The notes: generated from the sequence alone by a model not told the origin. Positions 35,046 through 46,209 are shown, counted from the stretch's first letter. The stretch: 64,000 nt of DNA from Methyloversatilis universalis (GCA_020723665.1 DYIL01000006.1:52060-116059), one strand, 5' to 3'. Program-made: numbers and translations.

Positions 35046-36701
35046 CTAGGCCGCCGATTCCCGAACATACTCTTGACAAAGGTCGGAATCATCGGCGTTC
35101 GCATCGATAGCGCTCTCGTTCAATGACAGTTGTGGCAATGTTACTGCAAATGTCGTACCCGCTCCTTCGCTGCTGCTCGCCGAAATCCGTCCGCCATGCG
35201 CGGTCACGATGGCTTTTGCCACCGGTAGCCCGAGGCCGGTGCCGTCGTCGCTGGAACGGCGGGCATTGGTGCTGCGGTAATAGCGGTCGAAGATCAGCTC
35301 CAGATCGTGGGCGGGGATGCCGATGCCGCGATCGTTGACGCGCAAGACCGCTTCCGTTCCGTCGGCCTCCAGGTCGATGGCGATCCGGCTACCGCCATTC
35401 GAGTATCGGACGGCATTGTCTCCCAGGATGAAAATGACTTGGCGGAGCCGCTGTTTGTCGCCCCTGACCCACACCGGCGTTTCCGCGACATTCAGCGTCA
35501 CTTCGATCGACTTGTCCTGGGCCAGCACACGGATGTCCTCGGCCGCGTTGACGACCAGTTCGACGAAATCGAGCATTTCCCATTCGAACTGCATGTGAGC
35601 GGTTTCGGCCCGTGCCAGGAACAAGAGATCATTGACCAGCTTGCCCAATTGCAGCGACAGATCGAGGATGCGCTGCAAGGACTCCTTGTATTCCGCGGCA
35701 TCCTTGTTCCGTCCCCTAAGCGTCACCTCCGCCTCGCCCCGGATCACGGTGATCGGCGTACGCAACTCGTGGCTGATGTCGGCGAAAAACTGCCTGCGCG
35801 CATGGTCCAGCCGCTGCAGCTCGCCGTTGAGGTGGTTCAGTTCCAGGGTCCGCTCGGCAACCTTGTGCTCCAACGCAGCCTGTGCCTCGCCGAGCTTGCG
35901 CCGCTGGATTTCCAGCTCCTGCGCCATCTGATTGAAGTGCTTGGCGAGATACCCGAATTCGTCCCGGCTGTCGATGGCGATACGGTAAGGCAGATTGCCC
36001 GCCGCGATTTCGTCGGTGCCGCGCATCAGGGCCTCGATCGGCCGGCGAATGCTTCTGAACAGCATGGCGCCCGCGGCAACGCTGAAAATCACCGAAACCA
36101 GCGCCGTGCTGACGGAAATCCAGCTGGAAAGGCCCACCAACCCCATCAGCCGCTCTCGCGCCACCAAAGCGCGCTCGCGCTCACGGCTGATCGCGCTATC
36201 AATGAGCGGATCGAACGTGCGGTCGATGTCTTCCTCCAGAACTTCCGACAGCAGCAGCAAGGCCGCTTCGCGGCGGCCTTCGTGGCGCAAGCGGTCGACC
36301 TCGTCGAACCGGCGCATCCCGGCATCGAGCGAAGCACTCAAACGGGCAATGCTGTCCAGTTCACTCTGACGGCTCTGCCAGGCTTCGCTATCATTGGCCG
36401 AGTCCAAACCCGTTGCGGCGGCTTTCCGCAAGCGCTCGACCGCATCGTGCAGACGCTGTCGCGACATTTCCACGTCCGCCGCCGTGCCTTGCTGGTCGAC
36501 CAAGAGCAAATCCATGCGCTGCTTGAAGTACCGATAGGCTTCACGATAGAGCTGCTGATAGCGGTCGAACGCCTCGTAAGCCGCCTGGCTCCTGGAAGAA
36601 TACAAGGCGATTTTGTGAGACCCCCAGTACAGCGTAAAGCCGAGCACGAAGACAAAACACAAAGAGATGGCGACAACCAGCGCCAATCTTACACGCAACA
36701 T
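35046..36701 (-). CDS. Membrane sensor histidine kinase with HAMP domain
   Basis: A 551-residue sensor, partner of the regulator downstream. Helices near residues 5-27 and 195-215 frame a helical periplasmic sensor; a HAMP domain (FRSIRRPIEALMRGTDEIAA) and a coiled coil follow. The H box ISHELRTPITVIRGEAEV has the acceptor His, and the ATPase domain has LGDNAVRYSNGGSR, NDRGIGIP, FDRYYRS and DGTGLGLPVAKAI. All catalytic features are present, in contrast with the kinase at 9915-11387. The stimulus is unknown. GGTGGGA before the ATG fits the start. Confidence 0.92.
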   Translation of the reverse strand: MLRVRLALVVAISLCFVFVLGFTLYWGSHKIALYSSRSQAAYEAFDRYQQLYREAYRYFKQRMDLLLVDQQGTAADVEMSRQRLHDAVERLRKAAATGLDSANDSEAWQSRQSELDSIARLSASLDAGMRRFDEVDRLRHEGRREAALLLLSEVLEEDIDRTFDPLIDSAISRERERALVARERLMGLVGLSSWISVSTALVSVIFSVAAGAMLFRSIRRPIEALMRGTDEIAAGNLPYRIAIDSRDEFGYLAKHFNQMAQELEIQRRKLGEAQAALEHKVAERTLELNHLNGELQRLDHARRQFFADISHELRTPITVIRGEAEVTLRGRNKDAAEYKESLQRILDLSLQLGKLVNDLLFLARAETAHMQFEWEMLDFVELVVNAAEDIRVLAQDKSIEVTLNVAETPVWVRGDKQRLRQVIFILGDNAVRYSNGGSRIAIDLEADGTEAVLRVNDRGIGIPAHDLELIFDRYYRSTNARRSSDDGTGLGLPVAKAIVTAHGGRISASSSEGAGTTFAVTLPQLSLNESAIDANADDSDLCQEYVRESAA

Positions 36702-37772
36702 GAACTATCCCACCGAAGGATGAAGCAGGGCGCGCCCTGCACGACGCCGTGACCGAATCCGGATTCCCCGCTTCGCCCGTTTTCGTCAAACGATCAGCGG
36801 CAAAAGCTGTCTCATTGGTCGGGGATGGTAATACGAAAAGCGCCGAATACCGAATCGAGGCGTCATTTTCAGAAAACGACCGCACCAATCAACACGGTTT
36901 GAAGCTTACAGCGCGTACGGCTCCTGACACCTCAATATCAGGATTTCCATGCACGAAACCCGTCTCTGCTCAATACTCGCAGGCAGCAAAGCGAGGTGCG
37001 TGGCGACCGACCCCCATGGATTAACGAGCACGGCGCGACCACCCTGTCACAACAGGCATGGCAGCGTGCGCGCCTTCGCGCCGAGACCATCGGGCCGTTG
37101 GCGCGGTCGGAGACGGTCGGGCATGAAGCGGCCGCCGCAGTGGCCAAGCTGCCGTGGCCGGGGGCGCGCGGTCAAACCGTGGAAGGATGTCCTGAACCAG
37201 TTCGCCATTGCCTACGGCGAACGCTTTCCCCGCCCAGCCGCGTAAGATGTCAATCGCATCCTTCTGCACGGATGGATCCCGGAGGAAGCCTCGAACACAA
37301 AAAATTCGGACGGCCCGGCGCTGAACACGAACCACATCATCCTAGAAACGGCAGTGGGCGCGCTCGAATGTGCGGCGGGGTAGGTCTCCCGCAAGAAGGC
37401 GCAACGCCGCCAGGCAGCCCGCCCGCCGTACAATCGGGTGTGTAGCGTCTCCAGCCGAAAGGTGAGATCGATGCAAGTCATTTTGTAGGGTGCGGTGAGG
37501 AACGAACCGCACCCCTTGTGTCCTCGAATGATGGCTGTCCTGAGCCCAGTCGAAGGGCCTGTCCTGAGCGAAGTCGAAGGGCTTATTCCGGCCTACGACG
37601 TTTTCCTTTTGATTGAGAAATGGAATAAAGCCCTACTGCGAGAAGAGTCAAAAGGTGCATGGCCGTGTCCATGCCTAAACCTTCGAGGTCCCCATCCATC
37701 GGTTCCGCAGGGCATCACCGCCGTTCAGGCATCGAGCGGACACGGCGCAACCAAACAGACCGAATGAAACCG
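36702..37772. other. Gene-poor kilobase with transposase debris and repeats
   Basis: No intact gene. 36996-37150 holds a transposase-like fragment (separate entry). 37340-37380 shares about 40 bases with 48662-48702. 37541-37625 carries two CTGAGC..GTCGAAGG repeats, a REP half (37582-37597), and TTTTGATTGAGAAATGGAAT, a block also seen at 50869 and inverted at 48536. The remainder is featureless. Confidence 0.55.
36996..37150 (+). pseudogene. Possible transposase N-terminal fragment
   Basis: One frame reads WINEHGATTLSQQAWQRARL, then RAETIGPLARSETVGHEAAA, which resembles the N-terminal helical region of Mu/IS481-type transposases that carry WxRAxxRAEVIGPLA. The match stops after about 50 residues and no catalytic core follows. 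This is from memory of the family and is weak. Confidence 0.35.
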
Positions 37773-39623
37773 CTACGAAGCCGGTCTCACGCGGTTGCGG
37801 CCACCTTGCTTGGCCTGGAATAACGCTTGATCGGCCCGCTTGATCAGGGTTTTGCAGTCGGTCGTAGCATCGGTGGAACTCGCCACGCCGATGCTCGTGG
37901 TCAGCGGAAAGGACAGGCCGAGCTTCGTGGGTTGATGCTGCTCGATGGCGGCGCGGATCCGCTCGCCCAAGCGAAGCGCGGCGGCGCTGTCGGTATTGGG
38001 GGCGATGACCAAGAACTCCTCGCCGCCCATCCGGCAGACGACGTCGCTGGCACGCACGGCATCGCGCATGACCTTGGCCGCATGAGCGAGGACTTGATCG
38101 CCGACATCGTGGCCGAAGGTATCGTTGATCGCCTTGAAGCGGTCCAAATCCAGGATGATGACGCTCAACGGCCGGTTGACCCGGAGCGCGGTCGACCATT
38201 CCTGTTCCAACCGGTCCAAGGCGTAGCGCCGGTTCGGCAGCCCGGTGAGCAGATCGGTATTGGCCATGAGTTCGAGACGGCGGTTGGCGACCGCCAATTC
38301 CGCCGAAAAACGCTCGATTTCCCGGCGCTCCTGAGCCAAATCCTGCTGCAGCGCGATGATGCGTTGACCGGCCCGGATGCGGGCATTGAGCACTCTGAGG
38401 CTCGGCGGTTTGACGACATAGTCGTCGATGCCGGCATCGAAAGCCTTCACCAGCGCATCCTCGTCTTCGGTCGCGGTCAGCATGATGAGATACAGCATCT
38501 TGCCGAACGCCGAGGCCCTAAGCGCCTTGCACAAGGCCAGGCCGTCCATGGGCTTCATGTGCCAATCGGTGATGACGAGTTGCGGTTTGTGTTCCAGCAC
38601 GTGCTTCAGCGCGGACTCGCCGTCCCGGCAGGTGGCGACGCGATGCCCAAAAGCGCCCAACTGCTTGGAAAGCCGAGCGAGAGTCATCGGGTCGTCGTCG
38701 ACCAGCAGCACGTCCAGTCCCAAGAGCGGCCGTTCTTCCACCTCAGATGGTTTCGGCTGGGATTGCCGGAGATCGGTCGCGACGCCGATCAGATTCCCCC
38801 ACTCGTGCCATTGCGCTTCCGTGGACTCCAGGATTTCGGTCAGAGTCTTTGCGTCGAAGTCGTGATTTGCGGCCTGGGTCTGCAATCTCGGCAAGAGAAC
38901 CTCCCGACCGGCTTCCTCCGCCAGGCAGTAACGAGCGATCTCGCGCGCGAAATTCAGTTGGCCGGCCAGAGCGCCGGCGCGCGAACCGTCCGTTGGAGCC
39001 GAGTCGAAACTCAGCCTCAAGGCTTGCAGGAAGTTCTCTGGGAATCCCCAATCGGCCAGCAACATGATGCTCAGGCTACGATGGTCGATGGCGAAACGTT
39101 CCCGTTCCAGATCGAGCAGGCGTTCGCCCTGTGCGCGTTCCAAGCAATCGCTGTAGTCTTCCGGCCACGCCGTCGCCAGCACGAGGCGTCCGATCTCGCC
39201 GAGAAGCCCCATGGAAAAGGCCTCTTCCGGCGCCACGGTCCGCTTGCGGGCAGTCACTTCCTGAAGGGCGACGGCTTGGGCCAGGGAAGTCGCCCAGTAC
39301 CCCGCGTAATCGAAGGCCTGACAGCGCCCTTGGCTATGACCCGCCACCAGCGACAGACTCAGGGCGAACTGGCGAACCACGTTCATGCCCAGAATCAGTA
39401 CCGCGTCCATCACGCACACGATGGGTCTGCGCGCGCCTATGGCCGGCGAGTTGGCGAGGCGCAAGAGCCTTCCGGTCAGCGCGGGGTCGGATTGGATCAG
39501 TTCCGCCATCGATTGGACCGTCGCATCCTCGCGCTGAATCAGTTTCATGATGGCCAGGGCGGTCCCCGACGGAGTCGGCAACCGATCACTGGCCTTGAGC
39601 TCGTGAAAATTGAATGTATTCAT
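37773..39623 (-). CDS. HDOD - receiver - GGDEF diguanylate cyclase
   Basis: A 616-residue cytoplasmic signalling protein. Residues about 10-210 form an HDOD domain ([35 protein letters not shown]). A receiver domain follows ([16 protein letters not shown], phospho-Asp in [13 protein letters not shown], Lys in DYVVKPP), then a coiled coil and a GGDEF domain ([47 protein letters not shown]). GGEEF is the active form, and RASD five residues before it is the inhibitory I-site. It should make cyclic di-GMP in response to phosphorylation. Its ATG overlaps the stop of the hybrid kinase gene (ATGA). Confidence 0.93.
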   Translation of the reverse strand: MNTFNFHELKASDRLPTPSGTALAIMKLIQREDATVQSMAELIQSDPALTGRLLRLANSPAIGARRPIVCVMDAVLILGMNVVRQFALSLSLVAGHSQGRCQAFDYAGYWATSLAQAVALQEVTARKRTVAPEEAFSMGLLGEIGRLVLATAWPEDYSDCLERAQGERLLDLERERFAIDHRSLSIMLLADWGFPENFLQALRLSFDSAPTDGSRAGALAGQLNFAREIARYCLAEEAGREVLLPRLQTQAANHDFDAKTLTEILESTEAQWHEWGNLIGVATDLRQSQPKPSEVEERPLLGLDVLLVDDDPMTLARLSKQLGAFGHRVATCRDGESALKHVLEHKPQLVITDWHMKPMDGLALCKALRASAFGKMLYLIMLTATEDEDALVKAFDAGIDDYVVKPPSLRVLNARIRAGQRIIALQQDLAQERREIERFSAELAVANRRLELMANTDLLTGLPNRRYALDRLEQEWSTALRVNRPLSVIILDLDRFKAINDTFGHDVGDQVLAHAAKVMRDAVRASDVVCRMGGEEFLVIAPNTDSAAALRLGERIRAAIEQHQPTKLGLSFPLTTSIGVASSTDATTDCKTLIKRADQALFQAKQGGRNRVRPAS

Positions 39624-42600
39624 GATATTTCCGCGCTCCTCCCTCGGCTCAAGTCCTCGATCAGGCGACCGACGGCCTCCGCCAAGGCGTCCACCAAGCG
39701 CGCGTAATCGGCTGATTTCGCCGCCCGGGCGCTCTGTTCCAGTTTCAGCGCCAAAGCCGTCACGTCTTCCGCACCAAAGTGTCCGGCCATGCCTTTGACG
39801 GCATGGGCAGCATCGGCGATGTCCGCGAGATCCGAGCGCTCAAGCGCGCCGCGAAGCGTCGTCAATTGCGCCGGGACTTCGGCGACAAACACATCGATCA
39901 ACTCGTTGAGAAGCTCTTCGTCCCCGTCCAAACCGCGCAGAGCGGCCTCCCGGTCCCAAAGCGGCGCGCCGGCGGCCGCCGGCCCGGCGCACACGGCTCC
40001 CGCCCGCGGGTCGGGAGACGCATCTCGATTCGTGGCAGGCGCTTCGCCGAGCCAGCGCGCGAGGGTCGCCGCAAGTTCTTTCTGCGAGACGGGCTTGCTC
40101 AAATAAGCGTCCATGCCGGCGGCCAAACACTTTTCCCGCTCCCCGGCGGCGGCGTGCGCGGTGAGCGCCACCACCGGCGTACGCCGAGACCCCTCGGCGA
40201 GTTCGCGGGCGCGCAGCATACGGGTAGCCTCGTAACCGTCCAGGACCGGCATTTGGCAGTCCATCAGCACCAGGTCGAACGGCGCTTCGGCGAGCCGCTC
40301 CAGGGCCGCCTGGCCGTTGTCGGCCAGCACCGGCGCGAGTCCGAATTTGGCCAGCATGGCAAGCACCACTTTCTGGTTGACTTTGTTGTCCTCCACGACC
40401 AGCACCCGGTAATTACCATAATCCGGGAGCGCCGGACGGGACTTGGAGGGTGTGCGGTCCAGCGCGAGGATTCCGGTCTCGAACAGGTCCAAAATGGCAT
40501 CGAACAATTGCGATTGGCGCACGGGTTTCAGCAGGCTGCGGGCGATCCCCAGGGCCTTGCGTTCGGCCTCCTCGGCCAGTCCTCCCGAGGACAGCAGCAG
40601 GCGCGGAATTTCCTTCAGAGCGGGATCGGCGCTCATGGCCCTAGCCAGGGCGAAGCCGTCCATTCCCGGCATCTGCAGGTCCAACAATACCAGATCGTAA
40701 GGCGTACCGAGGCTTTGCGCCCTTTCGAGCTCGGCCAGGGCCGCCGCGCCGTGATCGACTTCGCGGGCAATCAGCCCCCAATGCGTCAGATAATGCCTTA
40801 GGATGAGGCGGTTCGTGGCGTTGTCGTCCACGATCAAAACGCGGCGCCCGGACAAATCGAACACGGGGGCCGGGTCTGCTGCGGCCGCCGCGACCGGCTC
40901 CAGGGGCAGCGTGAACCAGAAGCGGCTTCCGCAGCCCGGCGCGCTCTCCACCCCGATGACGCCGCCTAAGAGATCCACCAACTGCTTGCAGATGGAAAGC
41001 CCGAGCCCGGTGCCGCCGAAGCGCCGCGCCATCGAACTGTCCGCCTGGGAGAAGGGCTGGAACAAATGCGCTTGCGCCTCGGGAGCGATGCCGATGCCGG
41101 TATCCCGGATGTCGAAGCGTACCACCGGCGCCCTGGAGGACAAGTCCTCGCACTTGACCTCGATCGAGACCTCTCCGTGCTCGGTGAACTTGACCCCATT
41201 GCCGATGAGATTGGTCAGCACCTGCCGGATGCGGGTCGGGTCGCCCCGCCACAAATGGGGCAAGTCCGCCGGGAAGAAGCAATTCAATTCCAGCCCTTTG
41301 TCGTGCGCGCGCCCGGCCAGCAGGGCGCAGACCTCCTCGACCAGGGACGCCAGGTTGAATTCGACCTGCTCGAGTTCGAGCTTGCCCGCCTCCAGCTTGG
41401 AGTAATCCAGGATTTCGTTGAGAATCTCGAGCAGGGTTTCCGCCGAATTCGCGGCGGTCAACACCAGATCCCATTGCTCGCGGGACAGGTTCGTCTCCTT
41501 CAGCAGCTCCAGCATGCCCAGCACGCCGTTCATGGGCGTCCGGATTTCATGGCTCATATTGGCGAGGAAAGCGCTCTTCGCCTGCGCCGCCCGGAGGGCC
41601 TCGTCGCGGGCCGCCCGCAGCGAGGCTTTCGTCTGCTCCTCCAGGACTGCGAGCGCCAGCATTTCGCCCACCTGGCGGAGCATGACGAGACGGGCCTCCG
41701 TCCGCACCGGATGCGGGTCGGTGTAAAGCACCAGCACGCCCAGGTTTTCGCCGCCGGATGCGATGGGTACGATGTAGTGCCCGTGCGGCCGCATGCCTTC
41801 GTAGCGGCGCTCGTGGCGAGGATCGCAGAAACAGTCGTCGGAGACCAGCAATTCGCCCGATACCGCAGCGCGCCCGCACAAACACGAGCCCAAGGGGACA
41901 CACCGCTCGCCGCGGATGAAATCCTCGCTGAAGTGCCCGCGCAGCACGAACAGCTCCAGGTGATCCCGTTCCGTCGAGCGCAAGAATACGCCGCCCTTGC
42001 GCTGGACGTCGACCACCCGAAGTTCGAACAGGATATCGAGAACGCGGGCAAACCGGTCCTCCAACGATCCGTCCCGCTGCAAAATTTCCGCGATCCGGAG
42101 GCGCGCCGTGGCGTCTTCCTTCTCCAGCAGCAAGGCGCTCTCCCTGGCCACCCGCTCGGTCACGTCGCGCTGGATTTGGACGAAACCGAGATGAGCCCCA
42201 TCTCGCCCGCGGATAGGCGTGATGCTCATCTCGGCCCAGTAGTCCAGGGAATTGGACGGGTTCGCCTGGCCGTCGGCGCCGCCGAACAATGTCCCCCGGC
42301 GCCGGTTCAGAAGCCGGCCCGACCAGGATTCGCCGCGGCTCAGGGCCGCCCGCATGTCGGCGAGCGTGGCCTGGTCGGCGGCCGGGCTGTCGAGAACCTC
42401 GATCGTGCGGCCGAGAAGTTCTTGTTCCGTGCAGCCAATAAAGCGGGTCAAAGCCGGATTGGCGTAGTCGATGCGGCCGGCGGAGTCGGTGATGACGATC
42501 ATTTCCTCACAGGCGTCCATGGCCCGTTTGAGGCGGATCAGCTGCGCCTCGCTTTCCTTGAAAGCCGTAACATACCGACGAAGCTCCGCATTCTCTTTCA

Positions 42601-42871
42601 TGTCGTCCTCGATGCGCTTTTTCTCCTCCCGGAGGTGTAGGGCCAGAGGCCGAAGCATGAGCCACCGGAGTACGGGAATGCACGTCAGCACGAGCAGCAA
42701 GACATTCAGCGCGCCCTGTTGGAGCGCACTCAAATGGATGCCGGTCCCCTTAAGCGCAGCCGCCGACAGCAAGATGAACCATTCGGACAGGCCGATCGCC
42801 GAGGCGGTCAGGGCTAGAGACGTCCGAAACTTTGGATCGATTGGTTGCGAGATCGAGGTTTCCTGCGGCAT
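39620..42871 (-). CDS. Hybrid sensor kinase: TM-PAS-GAF-HisKA-HATPase-REC-REC-HPt
   Basis: A 1083-residue membrane-anchored hybrid kinase. Two N-terminal helices (residues about 15-75), PAS ([20 protein letters not shown]), GAF with several Cys ([20 protein letters not shown]), H box [16 protein letters not shown], ATPase boxes ([31 protein letters not shown]), two receivers (Asp in [12 protein letters not shown] and [13 protein letters not shown]) and a C-terminal HPt domain ([13 protein letters not shown]). The full phosphorelay suggests that it phosphorylates the receiver of the overlapping HDOD-GGDEF protein. The signal is unknown; CxxC-like cysteines in GAF might be redox-active. Confidence 0.93.
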   Translation of the reverse strand: MPQETSISQPIDPKFRTSLALTASAIGLSEWFILLSAAALKGTGIHLSALQQGALNVLLLVLTCIPVLRWLMLRPLALHLREEKKRIEDDMKENAELRRYVTAFKESEAQLIRLKRAMDACEEMIVITDSAGRIDYANPALTRFIGCTEQELLGRTIEVLDSPAADQATLADMRAALSRGESWSGRLLNRRRGTLFGGADGQANPSNSLDYWAEMSITPIRGRDGAHLGFVQIQRDVTERVARESALLLEKEDATARLRIAEILQRDGSLEDRFARVLDILFELRVVDVQRKGGVFLRSTERDHLELFVLRGHFSEDFIRGERCVPLGSCLCGRAAVSGELLVSDDCFCDPRHERRYEGMRPHGHYIVPIASGGENLGVLVLYTDPHPVRTEARLVMLRQVGEMLALAVLEEQTKASLRAARDEALRAAQAKSAFLANMSHEIRTPMNGVLGMLELLKETNLSREQWDLVLTAANSAETLLEILNEILDYSKLEAGKLELEQVEFNLASLVEEVCALLAGRAHDKGLELNCFFPADLPHLWRGDPTRIRQVLTNLIGNGVKFTEHGEVSIEVKCEDLSSRAPVVRFDIRDTGIGIAPEAQAHLFQPFSQADSSMARRFGGTGLGLSICKQLVDLLGGVIGVESAPGCGSRFWFTLPLEPVAAAAADPAPVFDLSGRRVLIVDDNATNRLILRHYLTHWGLIAREVDHGAAALAELERAQSLGTPYDLVLLDLQMPGMDGFALARAMSADPALKEIPRLLLSSGGLAEEAERKALGIARSLLKPVRQSQLFDAILDLFETGILALDRTPSKSRPALPDYGNYRVLVVEDNKVNQKVVLAMLAKFGLAPVLADNGQAALERLAEAPFDLVLMDCQMPVLDGYEATRMLRARELAEGSRRTPVVALTAHAAAGEREKCLAAGMDAYLSKPVSQKELAATLARWLGEAPATNRDASPDPRAGAVCAGPAAAGAPLWDREAALRGLDGDEELLNELIDVFVAEVPAQLTTLRGALERSDLADIADAAHAVKGMAGHFGAEDVTALALKLEQSARAAKSADYARLVDALAEAVGRLIEDLSRGRSAEIS

Positions 42872-42964
42872 TGACTTTCTGCTGGCGCTTTAGAATTGAT
42901 CAAGGTACAAAGTCTAGATGATGGACTGCACTCATCAAGCTTGCCGAATCCGCACCCAGACACC

Positions 42965-44839
42965 ATGAACCACGAAGCCCTCGCCGCCTCCATGAGTTCG
43001 CCGGCGCACCCCTCATCGGCATCCAAATCGGTCCCGGCCGCTTCGGCGCCTATCAAGCCGTCGCCGCTCGGAAAACAGTTCGCCGCTTACCTGAGCCGGC
43101 TGGACGACACTACGGAAGAGGCGGTCCGCTGGGCCGCGCAACTGGCCTATCAGGCGGTAGCGGACGGTCATGTCTGCATCCGTCTCGACGATTACGCGGG
43201 TTCCGAGGTGGTCGTCGAGGACGGCCACCAGGTCGTGCTGCCCGACCTCGCCGAGTGGTTGGCCACGCTCCGGAAGTCGAGGTTGATCGGAGCACCAGGC
43301 AGCTTCGCGCCGCTCGTGCTCGACGCCAACAACCGTCTTTACCTGGCGCGTTATTGGCATTACGAGAAGACTGTGGCCGAGAGCCTCAAAACGCTCGCGG
43401 AAAGCCCCTGTCCGGAAGTCGACCCGGCCAAGCTTCGCGCCGAGTTGGACCGCCTTTTTTCCCATAACACCGAGGTGCCCGACCGGCAGAAATTGGCGGC
43501 GGCGGTGGCGGCGCTCAGGCGGTTCTGCGTCATTTCCGGCGGTCCCGGAACCGGGAAGACCTCGACCGTGGTTCGCATACTCGCCGCGCTCCAGTCCCAG
43601 TCGGGAGAAAAACCGTTGCGCATGGCGCTGAGCGCCCCGACCGGCAAGGCGGCGGCGCGGCTTCAGGAAGCCATTCGCGAACAGAAAGCGAAGCTGCCTG
43701 TATCGCAAGCCGTGCTCGACGCGCTTCCGGAAACCGCCTTCACCCTGCATCGCTTGCTGGGCGCAAAGCCCGACTCCGTTTACTTTCGTCATAACCGGAA
43801 GAATCCGCTGCCTCTGGACGTTCTGGTGGTCGACGAGGCCTCAATGATCGACCTGGCGCTGATGGCCAAGCTGATCGACGCCCTGCCTAAAAACGCCCGG
43901 CTGATCTTGCTGGGGGACAAGGACCAGTTGGCGTCGGTGGAACCCGGCGCGGTGTTCGGTGACCTCTGCCGATCGTCTGGATACAGCCCGGCGTTTTCCG
44001 AACAACTTTACGCGGCATCGGGTGTCAAAATTGCATCGGGCGATCTGTTCGCGCCGCCCCTGTCAGACTGCGTCGCGCTGCTCACTCACAGCCATCGCTT
44101 CGGTTCGGAAAGCGGTATCGGCCAGTTGGCGCGACTGATCAACGCCGGGCGTGCGAAAGATGCGATCGATCTACTCGCCGGCGGCCGCCATCCCGAGATT
44201 CACTGGGAACCGGCTCGCCAGTACAGCCCGGCGGATTTGGTCCCAAGGATGGAAAGCGGCTATCAAGCGTTCTTCGCCGCCGTGGACTCGGGCGCCGAAG
44301 CGAAGGAAATCCTCCGGATCTTCGGCCGTTTTCGCGTGCTCACCGCCCACCGACAAGGCGACGGCGGGGCCGAGGGGATTAACCGGCTGTTCGAAGAATG
44401 GCTTCACGCGCGAAGACGATTGCGCACGGGAACCCGGTGGTATCCGGGACGGCCGGTGATCGTAACCCGTAACGATTACGACCTCCGGATTTTCAACGGC
44501 GATATCGGCGTCGCTCTGGAGACGGCAGCCGGACTCAGGGTCTTTTTCGAGGACGCCGACGGCCACATCCGGGGTTTCGCACCGGCCCGTCTGCCCGAAC
44601 ACGAAACCGTCTACGCCATGACCGTGCACAAGAGCCAGGGGTCCGAGTTCGACGAGATCGTGCTGGCGCTGCCGGACACGGAAAGCCCGGTGCTTGATCG
44701 CCCATTGATCTACACCGCCATCACCCGAGCACGGCACCGAGCGGAAATTCAAGGCCCGCGGAAGATTCTGGAAGAAGCCGTCAAGCGTGTTCCGGATCGA
44801 TCGTCCGGGCTTCACGAGCGGCTCTGGAGGTGGAGCTGA
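42965..44839 (+). CDS. recD: Exonuclease V alpha subunit (RecD helicase)
   Basis: 5'-3' SF1B helicase subunit of RecBCD. From the ATG at 42965 the product has 624 residues. Walker A ISGGPGTGKTSTVVRIL lies near residues 190-206; VVDEASMIDLALM is Walker B, LLGDKDQLASVEPGAVFGD is motif III, and YAMTVHKSQGSEFDEIVLALP is the C-terminal helicase motif V/VI region with YTAITRARHR. The length matches RecD rather than RecD2. recB and recC are not in the window; the divergent hybrid kinase occupies the space where they usually lie. An in-frame TTG at 42896 would add 23 residues. Confidence 0.93.
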   Translation: MNHEALAASMSSPAHPSSASKSVPAASAPIKPSPLGKQFAAYLSRLDDTTEEAVRWAAQLAYQAVADGHVCIRLDDYAGSEVVVEDGHQVVLPDLAEWLATLRKSRLIGAPGSFAPLVLDANNRLYLARYWHYEKTVAESLKTLAESPCPEVDPAKLRAELDRLFSHNTEVPDRQKLAAAVAALRRFCVISGGPGTGKTSTVVRILAALQSQSGEKPLRMALSAPTGKAAARLQEAIREQKAKLPVSQAVLDALPETAFTLHRLLGAKPDSVYFRHNRKNPLPLDVLVVDEASMIDLALMAKLIDALPKNARLILLGDKDQLASVEPGAVFGDLCRSSGYSPAFSEQLYAASGVKIASGDLFAPPLSDCVALLTHSHRFGSESGIGQLARLINAGRAKDAIDLLAGGRHPEIHWEPARQYSPADLVPRMESGYQAFFAAVDSGAEAKEILRIFGRFRVLTAHRQGDGGAEGINRLFEEWLHARRRLRTGTRWYPGRPVIVTRNDYDLRIFNGDIGVALETAAGLRVFFEDADGHIRGFAPARLPEHETVYAMTVHKSQGSEFDEIVLALPDTESPVLDRPLIYTAITRARHRAEIQGPRKILEEAVKRVPDRSSGLHERLWRWS

Positions 44840-45037
44840 CCATCGTAAAGAAACCACCGCGGACAGCCCGAGTTCGCTACGAAAAGTGCGGGCGCATGAA
44901 GGATCTCGCCGAGGACTGCAGGCGCGAACTCGTGGCGCGCGCCCGGTTTTTTCGCAACATGAGAGCAAACTTCCGGATTGAGCCGAGCTTTCAGGGCGAC
45001 TACAATGCCTACCTTTGCTGCAAGGCAAAGACCACCT

Positions 45038-45652
45038 ATGCACGACGAATTCCAGCAGCGCGCCCACGAATTGATCGACGCCGGGCGCTACATTCACGGC
45101 CGAGGCTGGGCGCCCGCCACCAGCGGAAACTTCTCCGCCCGCCTCAGCGACGGGCGCATCGCCATCACCGTGTCGGGACGCCACAAAGGCGAGCTGACCC
45201 CCGACGACATCATGCTGGTCGATGCCGAAGGACATTCTTTGGACGGAAAAAAGCCGTCGGCCGAAACTTTGCTGCACACCTCGATTTATCGCCGCTATCC
45301 GGATGTCGGTGCCGTGCTGCACCCGCATTCCCCCGGCGCTACGCTGCTTTCTCGATTCTTCCGCGACCAACTGGTTCTCCAAGACTACGAACTGCTGAAA
45401 GCCTTGCCGGGAATCGATACCCACGAAACGCGCATCATCGTTCCGATATTTCCCAACGACCAGAATATCCCTCGACTAGCGCAAAAAGTGGACGAATACC
45501 TTGAACTTCACGGCGACCGCTACGCCTATGTCATCGCGGGTCACGGGTTTTACACCTGGGGCACCTCCGTGAAGAACGCCCTGCGCCATGTCGAAGCGCT
45601 GGAATTTTTGTTTGATATCGAGTGCCGCTTACACGGAGTAGGAACGCCATGA
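45038..45652 (+). CDS. mtnB: Methylthioribulose-1-phosphate dehydratase
   Basis: Zn-dependent class II aldolase-fold enzyme of the methionine salvage pathway; converts 5-methylthioribulose 1-phosphate to 2,3-diketo-5-methylthiopentyl 1-phosphate. The 204-residue product has WAPATSGNFSARLSDG, the Zn ligands in VLHPHSPGATLLSRF, and YVIAGHGFYTWG with the third His. The ATG at 45038 matches family N-termini; a longer frame starts at 44978 without homology. The stop overlaps mtnD. First of three genes mtnB-mtnD-mtnC. Confidence 0.94.
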   Translation: MHDEFQQRAHELIDAGRYIHGRGWAPATSGNFSARLSDGRIAITVSGRHKGELTPDDIMLVDAEGHSLDGKKPSAETLLHTSIYRRYPDVGAVLHPHSPGATLLSRFFRDQLVLQDYELLKALPGIDTHETRIIVPIFPNDQNIPRLAQKVDEYLELHGDRYAYVIAGHGFYTWGTSVKNALRHVEALEFLFDIECRLHGVGTP

Positions 45653-46209
45653 GCTTACTGACCATTCACCCCGAAAACCGGCCGGACGGCGCCGAGGTGG
45701 TTCGCGAACCCGAAGCCATCGCCCAGAAGCTTTGGGAAATCGGCGTGCTGTTCGAACGCTGGACCGCCGACCGGGAACTTGCTCCCGACGCCGACCAGGA
45801 ATCCGTCATCGCAGCCTACCGCGAATCCATCGACCGATTGATCAACCGTTACGAATTTCGTTCGGTCGACGTCGTCGGCATTCGGCCGGACCATCCCCAA
45901 AAAGCGGAGTTGCGCGCCATGTTTCTGAACGAGCATACGCACGACGATTTCGAGGTCCGCTTTTTCGTTGAAGGAAAAGGACTTTTTTATCTGCATCCCA
46001 ACGACAAGGTTTACATGCTGCTCTGCGAGCAGGGCGACCTCATCAGCATCCCGGCGCACCTCAAACATTGGTTCGATATGGGAGAAACTCCCCATCTGAC
46101 GGCGATCCGCTTATTCACAACTCCCGACGGCTGGAAAGCGCGATTTACCGACAGCGGAATAGCCGGCACCTTCCCCAGCTTCGAACAATTCTTGAGCCAA
46201 TATGCATGA
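45649..46209 (+). CDS. mtnD: Acireductone dioxygenase
   Basis: Cupin dioxygenase of methionine salvage (ARD): oxidises the acireductone to 4-methylthio-2-oxobutyrate and formate with Fe2+, or by an off-pathway route with Ni2+. The 186-residue product has the metal-ligand set EHTHDDFEVRFFVEGKG (two His and a Glu) and HLKHWFDMGE. GTAGGAACGCC before the ATG and the ATGA overlap with mtnB show translational coupling. It also overlaps mtnC by ATGA. Confidence 0.95.
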   Translation: MSLLTIHPENRPDGAEVVREPEAIAQKLWEIGVLFERWTADRELAPDADQESVIAAYRESIDRLINRYEFRSVDVVGIRPDHPQKAELRAMFLNEHTHDDFEVRFFVEGKGLFYLHPNDKVYMLLCEQGDLISIPAHLKHWFDMGETPHLTAIRLFTTPDGWKARFTDSGIAGTFPSFEQFLSQYA

